Assembly: GCA_022496805.1 (NCBI GenBank)
Contig: CM040102.1
Span: forward strand, 868,001-932,000
DNA: 64,000 bases
Direction: 5' to 3'
DNA from: Pohlia nutans
Lineage: Eukaryota; Streptophyta; Bryopsida; Bryales; Mniaceae
The position numbers and the translations under genes are program-made. A model generated the notes under the pieces. That model had not been told where the DNA came from and did not search any database. It worked only from the letters and a program-made list of their open reading frames with translations. This document shows, one piece after another, positions 33,200-44,517 of the stretch. How positions within the stretch are numbered: the stretch's first letter is position 1; the number at the start of each line of letters is the position of its first letter.

Positions 33200-34660
33200 A
33201 GTAGCGACGCTAGCGTGAGGCTAAAATGGAGAGCAATACTTACATTCAAAGTTTCTAACATCCAACTTCCATGTCCACTGTTGTGACCATTCCACACTAC
33301 AATCACCATACTTGAAATTGCGAGTAATCTTGATGCTACCCAACCCGCCTCGTGAATATAGTGAAAAACCTTCGGAACTTTAGAAACGCAATCATCATAT
33401 CTCCCACAATGCCAACACAAAACCAACAGTTCTCCTCATCAAAAGAGAGAAACGGAGAAGTTCAAAAGCAGAAGGATTCGAAGGTGAACAAACGAGTTCA
33501 AGAGGCATCACTATATAGCTGTACAAGAGAAAGAGAAGTTCCAATGCCAATGCAACATCGAGGAAGCGAAAAATAAATGTTTGGGAGAACGTTGCGTGGT
33601 TCTGGCGGGAAGAGAAACGATGACAATAAGCCACTTTCTGATATTCAAAGTTCATGAACGTGGATGGAGGACTTCATCCTACATGTGTAATTGGGACACA
33701 GGGTTCAGGGCTCGAGGGTCCAAAGTTTAGGATTAAGAGTTTTTGGATTTGGAATTTTACGGTTTAGAGTTTAGGGTCTCGGGTTTGGATTTTAGGATCT
33801 AGGGTTTAGGGCATTGGAATTTTAGGGGATTTAGGGTTTAGGGTTTAGAGTTTAGGGCAATGACGCTAGCCTATAAGCCTAGAGTAGAGAGCCTAGGAGC
33901 TAAAATTTGGAGAGCCTACAGTTCAGAAAGCGGAAAACAACAAAAAAAAAATTCAAAGAATTCGAAGACATTTGCTCATTTTTGAAATTTTATTAGATGT
34001 AGTAAATTTTATATTCTGTGACCGCGTGGCCTATGACCGTGGTTTAGAAGTCGACATAGTTTAAAGTTTGGGGTCATTACGAATAGGTTGACAACTTTTA
34101 CGCCACTTAGAATGAAATTGAATTCCAAAGTTAAAATCTGCCCATGTGTGACAGTGAAGCTATAGAAGTGCTTTATTGGACCCAAATCTAGAATTGTATC
34201 ATTTGGAATTGTTAATAAACATTCAGAGTAGCAATACTAAGCCATCAAATAGTCGCAGTTAACAAAGATATGGTATGTGCCACAATTCAACAACACTAGC
34301 GTGCGAGCCTAGAATGGAGAGCCCAAGAGCGGATAGCGGGGATTTGGAGAGCCTAGAGCCTAGAATTTAGCTAAATTTAAAAGTAGACACTATTTTTAGA
34401 ATTATTTTCTTTATATAGTAAATTTTGGTCCCTATGACCGCTGGATGTATGACCGTGGATTAGTAGTTAGTAGACTATAATGTTTATAGTTCTTAGCGAC
34501 AAAACTTAGCGAGCAAGTACTTGAACCAATTAAAAATATTAGTCTTGCAACAATTTACAATAGGATGCTATTGTTTCTAGTTCTACTCTCCCCCTCTAAA
34601 CACCAATTGTGATTCATTCTTCAATCCTCGGTCTTGATGATCTCGGCAGCCAGGGTTGTT
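33200..34660 (-). mobile_element. Three nested termini of the SWIM-type element
   Basis: Three same-orientation starts are seen: GCGACGCTAGCGTGAGGCTA near 33206, GACGCTAGCCTATAAGCCTA near 33863, and CAACACTAGCGTGCGAGCCT near 34293. Each is followed by GGAGAGC-type words. The third continues to about 34660 as an inverted copy of 745-1280, down to the last codons of the SWIM gene (ATCATCAAGACCGAGGA in reverse). The first lacks most of the following sequence. The material between 33250 and 33690 contains only small ORFs of no clear meaning. Confidence 0.5.
33690..33860 (+). repeat. Degenerate telomere-like TTTAGGG tract
   Basis: Repeated GGGTTTAGG/TTTAGGGTTTAG words with variants over about 170 bases; the best stretch is GATTTAGGGTTTAGGGTTTA near 33829. 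It ends exactly where a transposon terminus (GACGCTAGCC) begins. Plant telomeres are TTTAGGG; here it is internal. Confidence 0.7.
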
Positions 34661-35010
34661 CATGATGCCGGTCATGTCGTGTCATGCCGTGTCGTGCCAA
34701 TCATGTCGTGACGGACCCTTTCGGCACGACACTATAGAACCAACCTAAACTGTACTCTAGTCTTTTTTTCAGTTAGGGTTAAAACAGTTATCTTCTTGCC
34801 ACCTTGCAAGCTATATGTGGCTCTGGCGGCAGATGTGGCATGTCCACGTAGGATCCCTGGAAAGTCGTGTCATACGTGGACATGTGGTATCGTCTAGGTC
34901 CCTCCGTCCGTCTGTCCCATGTAGGACCCCTCGAAAGTCGTGTCATACGTGGCCATGTGGACGGACGAACATAGGACCCCTCGAAAGTCGTGTCATACGT
35001 GGACACGTCC
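34660..35010. repeat. Short tandem repeats (TCATGTCGTG and CGAAAGTCGTGTCATACGTGG)
   Basis: First CATGTCGTG/CATGCCGTG words (34665-34735), then three copies of about 50-75 bp carrying GAAAGTCGTGTCATACGTGG (about 34860, 34937 and 34984). Confidence 0.7.
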
Positions 35011-35330
35011 GTTTGCCCCACTCCGGACTGCCCCTGTCTCCTGACTGCCCCTCTTCTCCCGTCTGCCTCGTGACGATTGCCCTCCTCTCTTGCCGTCTGT
35101 TCCAATCCAACGGTTCCCATTCATCTGCGTCATCCCGACTGCCCACTCTCCTGCCATCTGCCCCAATCGAACGGCTCCAATCGAACTGCCCCATTCTGAC
35201 TGCGTCAACTCGAATGCCCATCCCGTCTGCCCTTCTTATATGCCCTTCCCGTCTGCCCTTCCCTTCTGGTCGTTCCCGTCTGCCCCTTTCCAACTGCCCC
35301 TTCCGTTTCAACTGCTTAGCCATCTGTCAT
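35010..35330 (-). repeat. Diverged CCGTCTGCCC-type array
   Basis: Short CCGTCTGCCC/CCATCTGCCC/CGACTGCCC units every 12-20 bases, probably a diverged member of the CCGTCC/GGACGG arrays. A MITE-A copy follows 150 bases on, as with other arrays. Confidence 0.5.
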
Positions 35331-35478
35331 CTTCTAAATGACTTCTTTCTCTCTCCTTCTACTATGTTGAGGGAAATGACTGTCGTAACTACAAATTATT
35401 TCTCTTTTTCAAACAAATGAATGTTTTATTTCCATTGCACAACAACAGATCGCGAACAACACACTGAAACACGTGCCC

Positions 35479-36060
35479 TTAACCCCTAACTGCCGGGGGC
35501 CCTGGGCGTCATTATTTTGGACAATGTACAGATTTCATCCATGTTATCTCATCCATCATGCAATTTTCAGTGTGGATTTTTTACTCTAGGTTCTAAGGAA
35601 AGTTAGCTTCATGAATGTGTGATCCGATTAGAAAGGGGATGATTTGTGAAACTTTTATTCCTCATTTCATGTTGTAGTAATTCACGCTAAATTTCAAAGA
35701 TTTCAATGTAAAAGTACTTCTGAAAAAGTCAACTCATACAATTAAGAAACGAAAAAATCTCCAAAAATCACTACACTTAGAGTATTACACTTCAACCAAT
35801 CACAACAAATTTCATCTACACATTGTCAATATCTTATTCGTAATCAAATTACAAAAGAATTTTGAATTTTAGTTTCAAATTTTATTCAAAAATATTGATG
35901 ATAGCAATCATAGATCTAATTGTATGGATAGAATGAGAAATTCATAATGTACAACTTTTATTCATACATCAAGTTCAAAATATCCCTCTTAATTGCATTT
36001 TATATAGCATCTTTGCAAAACTGCCGAATTCGGAGTGGGCTCTAAGCATTTAGGGATTAA
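35479..36060 (+). mobile_element. MITE-A copy, complete, TTAA on both sides
   Basis: From TTAACCCCTAACTG to CATTTAGGGATTAA, 582 bp, collinear with 17764-18339 and with the same core (AAATCTCCAAAAATCACTAC). Non-coding. Confidence 0.75.
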
Positions 36061-36293
36061 CTACAAATTAAGATTCCAAACATGGATGCAACATACACAA
36101 CACGCAAATTCAGGAATCATTCTTTATTTACATATGGAAAAATGTATTTGACATTGCCGTACAATGTACAATTCAAAAGAATGTAAATTTCTATGATTCG
36201 AGATTAAACTATGGGAAAAAACTATGAACTATATATTGTAATGGTAACACTGGGTTGGGGTTTCAAAATTGTATGGATGCCCTTTCAATGTGT

Positions 36294-36500
36294 TCACAGC
36301 ATCGACCACGGTCCAACGGATTTTGGATTTTCCTTCGTGACACCTTCTGAACACAATTCCCACTTGGTCCTTTTAGTGGAAATTCCTTTAAACATCAATG
36401 AGGAAACGTCACGCTGATATATACGTTTTGCGAGCTTCCCCAGTGCATATGCCTCTGATTTCATAGTATGCTTTTGGGGGGTAGTGCCGAGGGTTGTCAT
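36294..36500 (-). CDS. Small ORF next to a GGACGG array, doubtful
   Basis: 68 codons from ATG 36500 (MTTLGTTPQKHTMKSEAYAL...). It is kept only because its start lies 35 bases from a GGACGG array, as with larger ORFs here. No family recognised; it may be a gene fragment. Confidence 0.2.
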   Translation of the reverse strand: MTTLGTTPQKHTMKSEAYALGKLAKRIYQRDVSSLMFKGISTKRTKWELCSEGVTKENPKSVGPWSML

Positions 36501-36534
36501 TTAGGACGTCCTTGGACCAAATTGCGTCCAGTTT

Positions 36535-36750
36535 GACGTCCGGACGGCCGGACGTAGCGTCCGTCGGGTAAATTCAAATTTACTTTTACCGCTGGACTTT
36601 TTTAGCCTGTCGAACAACATCGCAGACGGCGAGCAAACGGGAAGGCGGACGACGAGCGGACGGGAAGGCCGACGGCGAGCGAACAGACGACGAGATGCGC
36701 AGACGGCAAGGCGGACGGCAAAGCGGATGGCGAGCGGACGGCCACACACA
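36535..36750. promoter_or_regulatory. GGACGG/GACGGCGAGC array
   Basis: Units such as GGCGGACGACGAGCGGACGG in near-tandem form, with more GACGGCGAGC variants than the other arrays. No TATA box seen. Bases 36751-37147 hold AT-rich unassigned DNA. Confidence 0.4.
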
Positions 36751-37147
36751 AATTCAACCGGTGGAGAAAACAAATGAAATTTCCACTAAGTCACTATGGC
36801 CCTCTTTGCATAAAAAATTTAGCAAACCTTATAAAAGTAGCTCTTTCGTGCAACGGAATAAAGCGTCCTCTTGTTGCAAAAATATAAAATATAAAAATAA
36901 AACAAATATATTATACCATGCACTTGACAATCGTTAAGACTTGGAATGAATCTGTAGTGTATTTTATATTTCGTAAATAAGAAACATTCCTAAAAGGAAA
37001 CGTCTTTAGAATATTCCCATTCATCCGTGTACTCTATACATATCACTATATAATTTTAAAATCGATGCAATATCCACTAAGCTACAATTACTGAATATCT
37101 TCTAAACAATACTCTATGTAAATAAATAACCTCTATTGAGTTTTCAA

Positions 37148-37610
37148 TCTTCTTTGTAATCAAAATCTCCTTTCACCTCTGCTCCGCTACTTTCTTCCGG
37201 ATCACGTGACTCGTCATCACTAAAGTAAAACTGGCTTCCCTTGGTCTCTCTGAATGTTGGTTGAATAGTGTTCATTTTCCGCATGGGGGCGCTTGCCTCA
37301 AGGGGTTTCTAGCACGGACTCCTGGCATTGGCGGAGAAATTGCAAATGGTTGCATGGGCCTTTTTCGTTTACGATTGCCATCTGCAGTAGAGCCAATTTT
37401 CTCTACGTTTGATACTAGATGTTCCTGCCCACCGGCTATCTCCGTGTCCATTCTTTTCTCCATAGAGCGGTGATTGTGCCTTGGGGGCACATCAGAATGC
37501 TTTCTGACTATTGCCAATGCTAGAGGCAAATTTCCGTCACTTTCTAAATCTACGTCCGATTCTTCGATGCGTTTATGTACTACTTTGGACAGGGATACCA
37601 ATCCTGTCAC
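37148..37610 (-). pseudogene. C-terminal gene remnant cut by the CACTA element
   Basis: A minus-strand frame enters from the CACTA tip at 37610 and encodes a polar protein (DVDLESDGNLPLALAIVRKH, then NRKRKRP, nuclear-signal-like). Near 37280 a one-base shift leads to a second frame, FRETKGSQFYFSDDESRDPE to the stop near 37148. No family recognised. The upstream part of the gene is not found on the far side of the element. Confidence 0.4.
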
Positions 37611-38589
37611 TACAAGAAAACCAACCCAATGTGACCGGATGTGACTAAGCGCATATGACTATGTAGTCACCTTAGTCATTGATTTAGTCTAAAATCAGTC
37701 CTAAGAGGGTCCAGTCATGGACTAGTCATATAAGTAGTCATATTTTTGAGGACCTGGGTGGGAACGTCTACGGGAACGGGACATATGTTCTCTTGCCCGG
37801 TTCCCAGAGTCATGCTCTGAGTGCTTACTATGTGTAGTCATACTAATGTAGTCGAATTGTATGGGTATATGGTTTATGTATGTCTTACTTTAGTAATAGA
37901 GTTGGTTTGGGTGACTACATGAAGTCATGTAGTAAATAACCTGACTAATAGTAGTCATATATTTCAATCAGATGATTTTGAAGTCCTCTACTCGTTGGCT
38001 CAATGGGTGAGTGCTGTAAAATAGGAGTAGGTCCATAATCTTCACTTATATAATAGCTTGTCTATTCAACACTACCATGTCTGCGCGCAAACATTATAGG
38101 ATGTCATTTTAGGGCACCATTCTAGAAACACTACTAAATACACCTTCAAAATTAGTAAGTAATTGGGTTGGGCATCCAAAAATCATGATTCCACTTGCTC
38201 TATCTTTCCACTTGCTTTCCAGATGCACGAAATTGCCTTGTATGCTTAACTTTGCTACAAATTTCCCATGCTCACAAAGAAGCCGTTATTGATCACCTTC
38301 CCATACTTTTTTGAGATGTCAAAGTGATTGCAAAATAACGTAGTCATGTGGACAGTTTTCTTTACTGGAATTAGTAATGACTGCGATATAACATAGTCAT
38401 CGACACAGTTTTCTTTACTTATATTGGTAATGATTGCAAAATTACATAGTCAACTGGACAGTTTTCTTTACTTATATTGGTAATGAACTGTCTTTGTCCA
38501 TACAACTCGAATTTGTTAACTATGCAATCTCTGTGACTACTCCTTTGCTGTACCAAATTTCTACAGATAGTACTTGGGCTCCTACAGTC

Positions 38590-41500
38590 CTACTGTGGTG
38601 ACTCATCATTGTAGTCCGCCTCTGTATCCTCCATTTGCATAGAGAGCTGCACCTCGTTGCTAGAAAGCTCCCTGGAACTTGATAAAACAGGCGGCATTGT
38701 TGCGGTATCATCAGTGACATTTTGTGCCATCAATCCCTGAGTTTCAGCATAGTTGCGTAAGCTTAGGCAGTGTAGATCTGGTCTTCCCTCAGCCATGGAG
38801 GTCACTCTCACACTTCGTGATTGATTGCGTAGAACAACCTTCCACCCAGGATGTGCCACATCGTCAACAAAGAAGACCTGTTGAGCATGAAGAGGAAACG
38901 CAAACGAATCTGATGAGTACGGAATGGTAAGGTCAATGTTCACGAGAGTGAAACCGTACTCATCTCTCTTCATAGTTGCCCGTGGTCCAATCCACGTAGC
39001 TTGGACCCACTTACAATACAGTATGAGTAACTCGAACTTCCCATAGTCAGCACCAATAATCTCTTCGACCCACCCCACGTACTCCACGTTTGCGAGCCTG
39101 TGGTTCTTGTCCGTTCTGCTGGCACGGCAAGATTGTGAGAATGTTGCAGCTACTCCGCTGTCGCACGTTGACAAGTGTACCTCTGCTCCGCGCACACGTA
39201 TATGGTTCCCGTATGCATACATGCTGCGATACGATTTTGCCTCACATGAAGGTGGTAGGGCAAGGCCAAGAACATCTTCATCGACCTGTGTGCCTGCTGC
39301 CACATCCCGTTGCACTACAGAAGGAAACCACTCAGAAAACTGCTCATTCCTTGCGATTGGTGGATACTCTGCTCTTCTACCCCGTGATTGACGGCGTATC
39401 TCTGCAGGCATTCTGTGCCGCGCTTCCATCTCCAAGTAGTGACGTCTGATTAGAAGCCACAGTGGATGGAAAATTTTTAGATAACAAAAACAGGAAGCAG
39501 ATAGAGGAAACGTCATCTACAAAACATTCTCTAGTCATGTGTTGCAATATGATGACTAGAATTAGTATGCAATAGACCTTTGGTGACTACACACAGTCAC
39601 ATTGTCCCTTCTAGACAGAGCGCATGACTAAAACAAGTGATGCTTACTCTCTGTATGACTGTAGAGGCTCCGCGTTCGTGAGAACAAACTCGTGAATCCG
39701 TGCCCTGAGCTCTGATGTCAAGAGTCGATATCGACCTGTACCCTCCACGACCTCACTCTTGGCCCCTACTTCCTCCTCATCGTCCCAGATCCTCCTGCGT
39801 GTTAGCTCACAGTCTTGCATGTACTCTGTGCAAAATCCTAACGCCTCCTCTATTATGTACCCCCTCGCCATGGATCCCTCGGGTTTTGCCCGTTGCCTAA
39901 CATAGCCCTTCAGTCTCTTCAAGTATCGCTCAATAGGATACATCCATCGGGTGTGTACCGGACCACATATATCCAATTGCTGCACCAGGTGAATGGGGAG
40001 GTGTGACATGACATCAAAGAATGAAGGTGGAAAAACCTTCTCTAGCATGCATAGTGTCTCAGCTGTGTACTCCAATAACTGTTCCATGGACGAGGGATCT
40101 ACGGACTTCTCGCACAATCGTACAAACACCCGACTAAGCCGCATTATTGCCACCCGCGTATCCTTGTCCAAGAGAGTGCGCAAACACAAAGGGAGCAACT
40201 GTTGCATCAAGACATGGTAGTCATGAGATTTCAGCCCCTTCAAGTCCCCATCCGACGCAATGCACTTTGCAAGTTGGCCAGCGTAGTTTGTAGGAGTCTT
40301 CAAATTGCGGAGAATGTCTAGGAATTTTGCCTTCTCCTCTTTCGATAGTACATATGGAGCTGTTGGAAGTATGACAGACCCAGGTTTCCTTCCAGGAAGT
40401 GGGTGCAGAAGTGGTCGAATATTGGCCTCTTTTAAGTCTAGCCTGGCCTTCAAAGTATCGCGGACTCCCCAAATTGTTTTCATCACGTTCTCACAGATGT
40501 TTTTTTCACAGTGCATGGGATCCAAAACATGTCTAATGAGGAGGTCCTGCCAGAAATCCCAGCATAGCATTCCAGCATCAGATTTGCTCACTATTGACAA
40601 AGAATCTTAAGCATTCATTGAGAAAATATAGGTCCATATTCATTTTTCTCCCTACATGCAGTGATGGATTTCAAAAATTGCACTACTCACAGTCAACCTT
40701 CTTATCAAGCAGGTTACTAGATTCAGTCAACAATTCTGAAAGTAGTTACTGGAACCAGTGAATGCGCTTAGTACCTGCCAATACGGAAGCAGGAACAGAG
40801 CTGAGAGCCACTTCACTCCGGTCCGGTGAATGGGGTCGCCTTCTCCTCCACCTCTTCTTCCCTGTGACTCCTGCAGAAAGGATACTCTCTCTTGTGCATA
40901 GCCCTTGATGTCGCATCCTGTTAGAATTGGAGGGGGCGGCCGGTACTCTTGTTGACCATCGAATGCTTGCTTCAGCCTACGATAGGGATGTCGTCTCCTG
41001 AGATACCGGCGGTGACCTACATATACATTCTTTTCTAAAGCCTTTGACCGCCGAGTTGTAACATCTGGCCCACACTCCGTACACGCTCTATACCCTTTTG
41101 TGACTTGGCCAGATGCTAGTCCGTACGCAGGGAAGTCGTGCATGCACCAAAGAAGTAGAGCCCGCAGTTCAAAATGCTGTCTAGGGGGCTCTTCAGACAC
41201 ATCTATCGCTGGTACCCCTTTCCAGAGTTCCAAGAGCTCTTCAATCAGTGGAGTAAGGTACACATCGATGTTCTCCGAGGTCACGCTCTCTTTCCCTGGA
41301 ATCAGCAATGCAAGCATGATAAAAAATGGCTTCATCACTAGCCATGCAGGCAAATTATAGTTCACCAGGAGAACCGGCCATGTCGAGTGACTGAGCGATT
41401 GGTTTCCGAACGGATTCACTCCGTCCAGAGCCATCCCCATGCGTATGTTCCTGTGCTCAGCTGTAAAGTTGGCATCCAATGACTCAATGTGCTTCCAGGC

Positions 41501-42500
41501 CTTCGAATCGGGGACGCAATCCACGTTACTCCCCTCCTTCCGATTGGCGTGCCATTTGTTAAGTTCCGCCAGTCTCTTACACCGGTACATGCGCTTCAGA
41601 CGGGGAATCAACGGAAAATGGCGTAGAATTTTGGATGGGATTGGGCTGGACTCCGACTTGTATCTCGGGGCGTTGCACTTTGGACAGGACTTCGCATCCT
41701 GCAGCTCCTTCCTGAACAGGCAACATCCATTGCGGCATGCATGTATAATATTATAAGACAGTCCCAGCTTCACCACATACTTCCGGGCTTCATAGTGAGA
41801 ACGGGGTAGGTAATTGTCGCTTGGAAGGAGAATATGCAGCAGTTGAAGTAGTTCGTCAGCAAATGCATTCGATACTCCAAATACCGCAAAACAATTGAGT
41901 AGCAGAAGAGTTGAGACCAACCGACTTGTTGTGGCACCTACAAAAAGAGGAGTTCGGGAATGCTCCACTAACTCCTCCATTACATCTGCCCTGCAGTCCC
42001 CTTCCTCCCATGGGATTGCGTCATCCTCCTCCACATCGTCTGTTGGAGTACAATCCTCACGTTCTTCGTCCTCGAGGTTATCGTATCTAGAGAGGCACTC
42101 CATGATCATTCTTATTGCGTCCATGCCCCCATTGTTGTTGTCAAGCTCAGGAGGGCTTTCCCTGACTTCCTCTTCAACAAGGTCGTTTTCCGCATCCACA
42201 AGACCCGCCTGAGCATAGCACACTCTTGGAATTAATCATTGAAAGTATTTTAGTGTTGGACATCAAATGACTTGCTTATTACATCACGTAGTTTAGACAT
42301 ACCAAAATAGGCACAGTGAATTGAGGGTCTCTTCCAATGGTCCTGAGATGCTTGCGAATGGTTGCCCTACTGATGCAACGACCTCCCATACAATTTCTGC
42401 ATGGGCAACGGTAACTCGTTAGCCCCAGTCTATCTGCTTCTCTCTCCTCCAATTCCCAGAGGTCGAGGTCGCTTGCCCCCGTCGCACCACGGCTAGCCAT
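38590..42500 (-). CDS. CACTA transposase (TNP2/TnpD type), four exons, frame intact
   Basis: Exons 42500-42303, 42208-40775, 40546-39648 and 39445-38590 are bounded by GT-AG sites and sum to 3387 bases, 1128 codons with no stop. Exon 1 carries the Cys-rich transposase-associated domain (YRCPCRNCMGGRCISRATIR). Exon 2 shows TNP2-family signatures (GLSYNIIHACRNGCCLFR, CPKC, MGMALDGVNPFGNQ, TWPVLLVNYNLPAWL). Exon 3 continues with LDPMHCEKNICENV. Exon 4 holds a C-terminal DUF4216-like region (YGKFELLILYCKWV, FFVDD). The first N-terminal third of exon 2 is acidic. Such proteins cut and join CACTA ends. An intact frame suggests recent activity or selection, unlike the accessory gene. Confidence 0.85.
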
Positions 42501-43394
42501 TTGTCAATGTAAAGCGGTCAATGGCACCTGCTCCTATACAGAAAACCACGCAAAATTGAGCATATGAACTCAGTACCTTAATCACACTAGAATCACAGTT
42601 GAATGTGCCATCAAAGTTTAAACTCCGTCACTGCCGTCAGTCACATGAACCAAACTACTGACTACTGAACTCGCTATATGATGAAGTATTGTGACTTCGT
42701 ACAGTCACATAAACCAAACTTATGACTGACCTTGGTCAGATCGTCCTTCACCACGCGTTGCAATCTCTTGAACAGCTTGAAGCAACGACTGTAAAGCAAC
42801 CTGAGTATCACAAAACAACCACTGATTGAAGAGAACAAATTCAAAGAGCAGAATCCTCCACAGAATCATACAATTTGAAACGAATCAAATCCTCTCAATT
42901 GCAAACTATCACAGGAGAAGGTACGACATGAACCCGGAATCGCATGCAAAGGCACATGTAACAAACTGAAAAAAGCATCAGTTTACAGTCTAACTAGTTT
43001 TTCTCAGTGGAGCATTTCGCACACTTCAATCGAAGATGCCCATGCTGAAAATTCAGCCATTATTGAGCACCTTAATTGACAGAAGAAACTAACTTAATCA
43101 ATCAAGTAAACGCGAGAAGAAACTACCTTAATCACACCACAAAGAAGAGAAGAAACTACCTTAATCACACCTGAATCACACTTGCATTTGCCACAGATGT
43201 TTAAGCTCCATGACTGCCTTCAGTCACATGAACCAAAACACTGACTACATAATTCGCTATGTGTTCAGGTGTTGACTGATTATCGTCATATGAACCAGAC
43301 GTATGACTAAAAATCAGTTCAAAATCACAGAACAGAGGGGATTGACATATAAAACTCAGTGATTTTTTAGTTCTACACTGCCCAAATCCCTCAC

Positions 43395-43593
43395 CTGGTG
43401 TTAGTTGGTGCCCACAATCATGCAAAGCTCGAATGACTTCTGCAGTTGCTATTGCAGCACCGTGACGAAGACTGAGCTCGGGTGAAAGGGTATAGGGCAG
43501 AAGTATGCCTAGAACAGTCGTCTCAAAATACTCCGGATCATATTTCACAAGCGTTGCGAGAGCCTCTGCTGCTAATTCACGAAGTGACCTATC
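43395..43593 (-). pseudogene. Captured exon of tubulin-folding cofactor D
   Basis: A 199-bp minus-strand exon with intact flanking sites (TTTGTAG/GATAGG and ACACCAG/GTGAGG). It encodes [20 protein letters not shown], followed by [19 protein letters not shown] and [10 protein letters not shown]. This resembles the HEAT-repeat region of plant tubulin-folding cofactor D (TITAN1), in particular the [16 protein letters not shown] and RHGA pattern. Neighbouring exons are absent. It lies between the two CACTA genes, so it was most likely captured. Identification is from memory of the family, not from a search. Confidence 0.6.
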
Positions 43594-44438
43594 CTACAAA
43601 GTCAAAGCCAAAATAATGAATCGAGTCTTTCTAAGTGGCAAAGCCAGAAAAGAGTAAAAATGAAGGAACACGAATTTCATGCTGCAAGAATAGAAGATGT
43701 TGCAAAAACGTGCAAATAAACAGAGTATCACTGTAGATCTTCCTCAGCACATTTGAAACGCTGAGACAACATAATCAAATAAAGAACCATGTCTTAAACA
43801 ATATCAATAGCAGAGAGAAATAATCTTGCAAATAAGGCTCGGGACGGTTTTAAAAAAACTAACCCAAAATGCATGCATTCGTGGAGGGAAGTAAGAGAGT
43901 TATACCCAATGACGGATCTTTCTGTTCAAAAGATTCTCTTACAAGATTCGAACTCGCTGCACTGGCTCTCACCTGCGCATCAAACATACCAAGCAGTTCG
44001 GGACTTGCTCATCCGCCGCACTCACTTGCAAAATAGTGTAAGTGTCAGCATTTAAATATAGTAACACCTTATTTATAATGCACAGATTTTTGTATAATGC
44101 ACACTTTTTTTTCATACTGCACTCGCAATGTTTGATAATGCACTTCTAATTATGTCTGATAGTGCACTCTCAACACTACATGAATGGCATCACATTACCT
44201 TAATAAAAATAGAATCACCCTTTAATCTACCATCGAGGTTGAAGCTCTGTGACTGCCTCCAGTCACATGCACCAAAGAGCTAACTATTGAACTCGTTATG
44301 TATTAAAGGATTCTGACTCCTTACCGTCACATGAACGAAAATCATGACTAACCTTGGTCAGCAGAAAGCATTGGTTTGAGTGTTATAGTGTAGAGAGTCC
44401 TACTGAATTTCTAAGAGTACGCGTTCATAAATGCTCAC

Positions 44439-44517
44439 CTCGTCTAGACTGAAAAGTGCAGTCGTGTTTCCAAGGTCTTTAGGTATCGTTCTAGTTAAGT
44501 CATTATCAACCAACTCC
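44439..44517 (-). pseudogene. Probable captured leucine-rich-repeat exon
   Basis: A 79-bp minus-strand segment between CTGCAG and GTGAGC encodes ELVDNDLTRTIPKDLGNTTA followed by LFSLDE, a plant LRR consensus (xNxLTxxIPKDLGNxTxLxSLD). LRR receptor kinase genes often have one-LRR exons of about 72 bp. Part of it (GTTTCCAAGGTCT) recurs at 46907 and 53933, so the fragment, or a piece of it, was duplicated inside the element. Confidence 0.45.

Noticed and set aside
34788..35420. Pro/Ser/Cys-rich ORFs of 110-201 codons
   Set aside because: Generated by the CCGTCTGCCC and GTCGTGTCATACGTGG repeats; frames on both strands are equally open.
43940..44000. tRNA-like B box (GAGTTCGAATC in reverse)
   Set aside because: No A box at the right distance, no acceptor stem; not a tRNA and not clearly a SINE.
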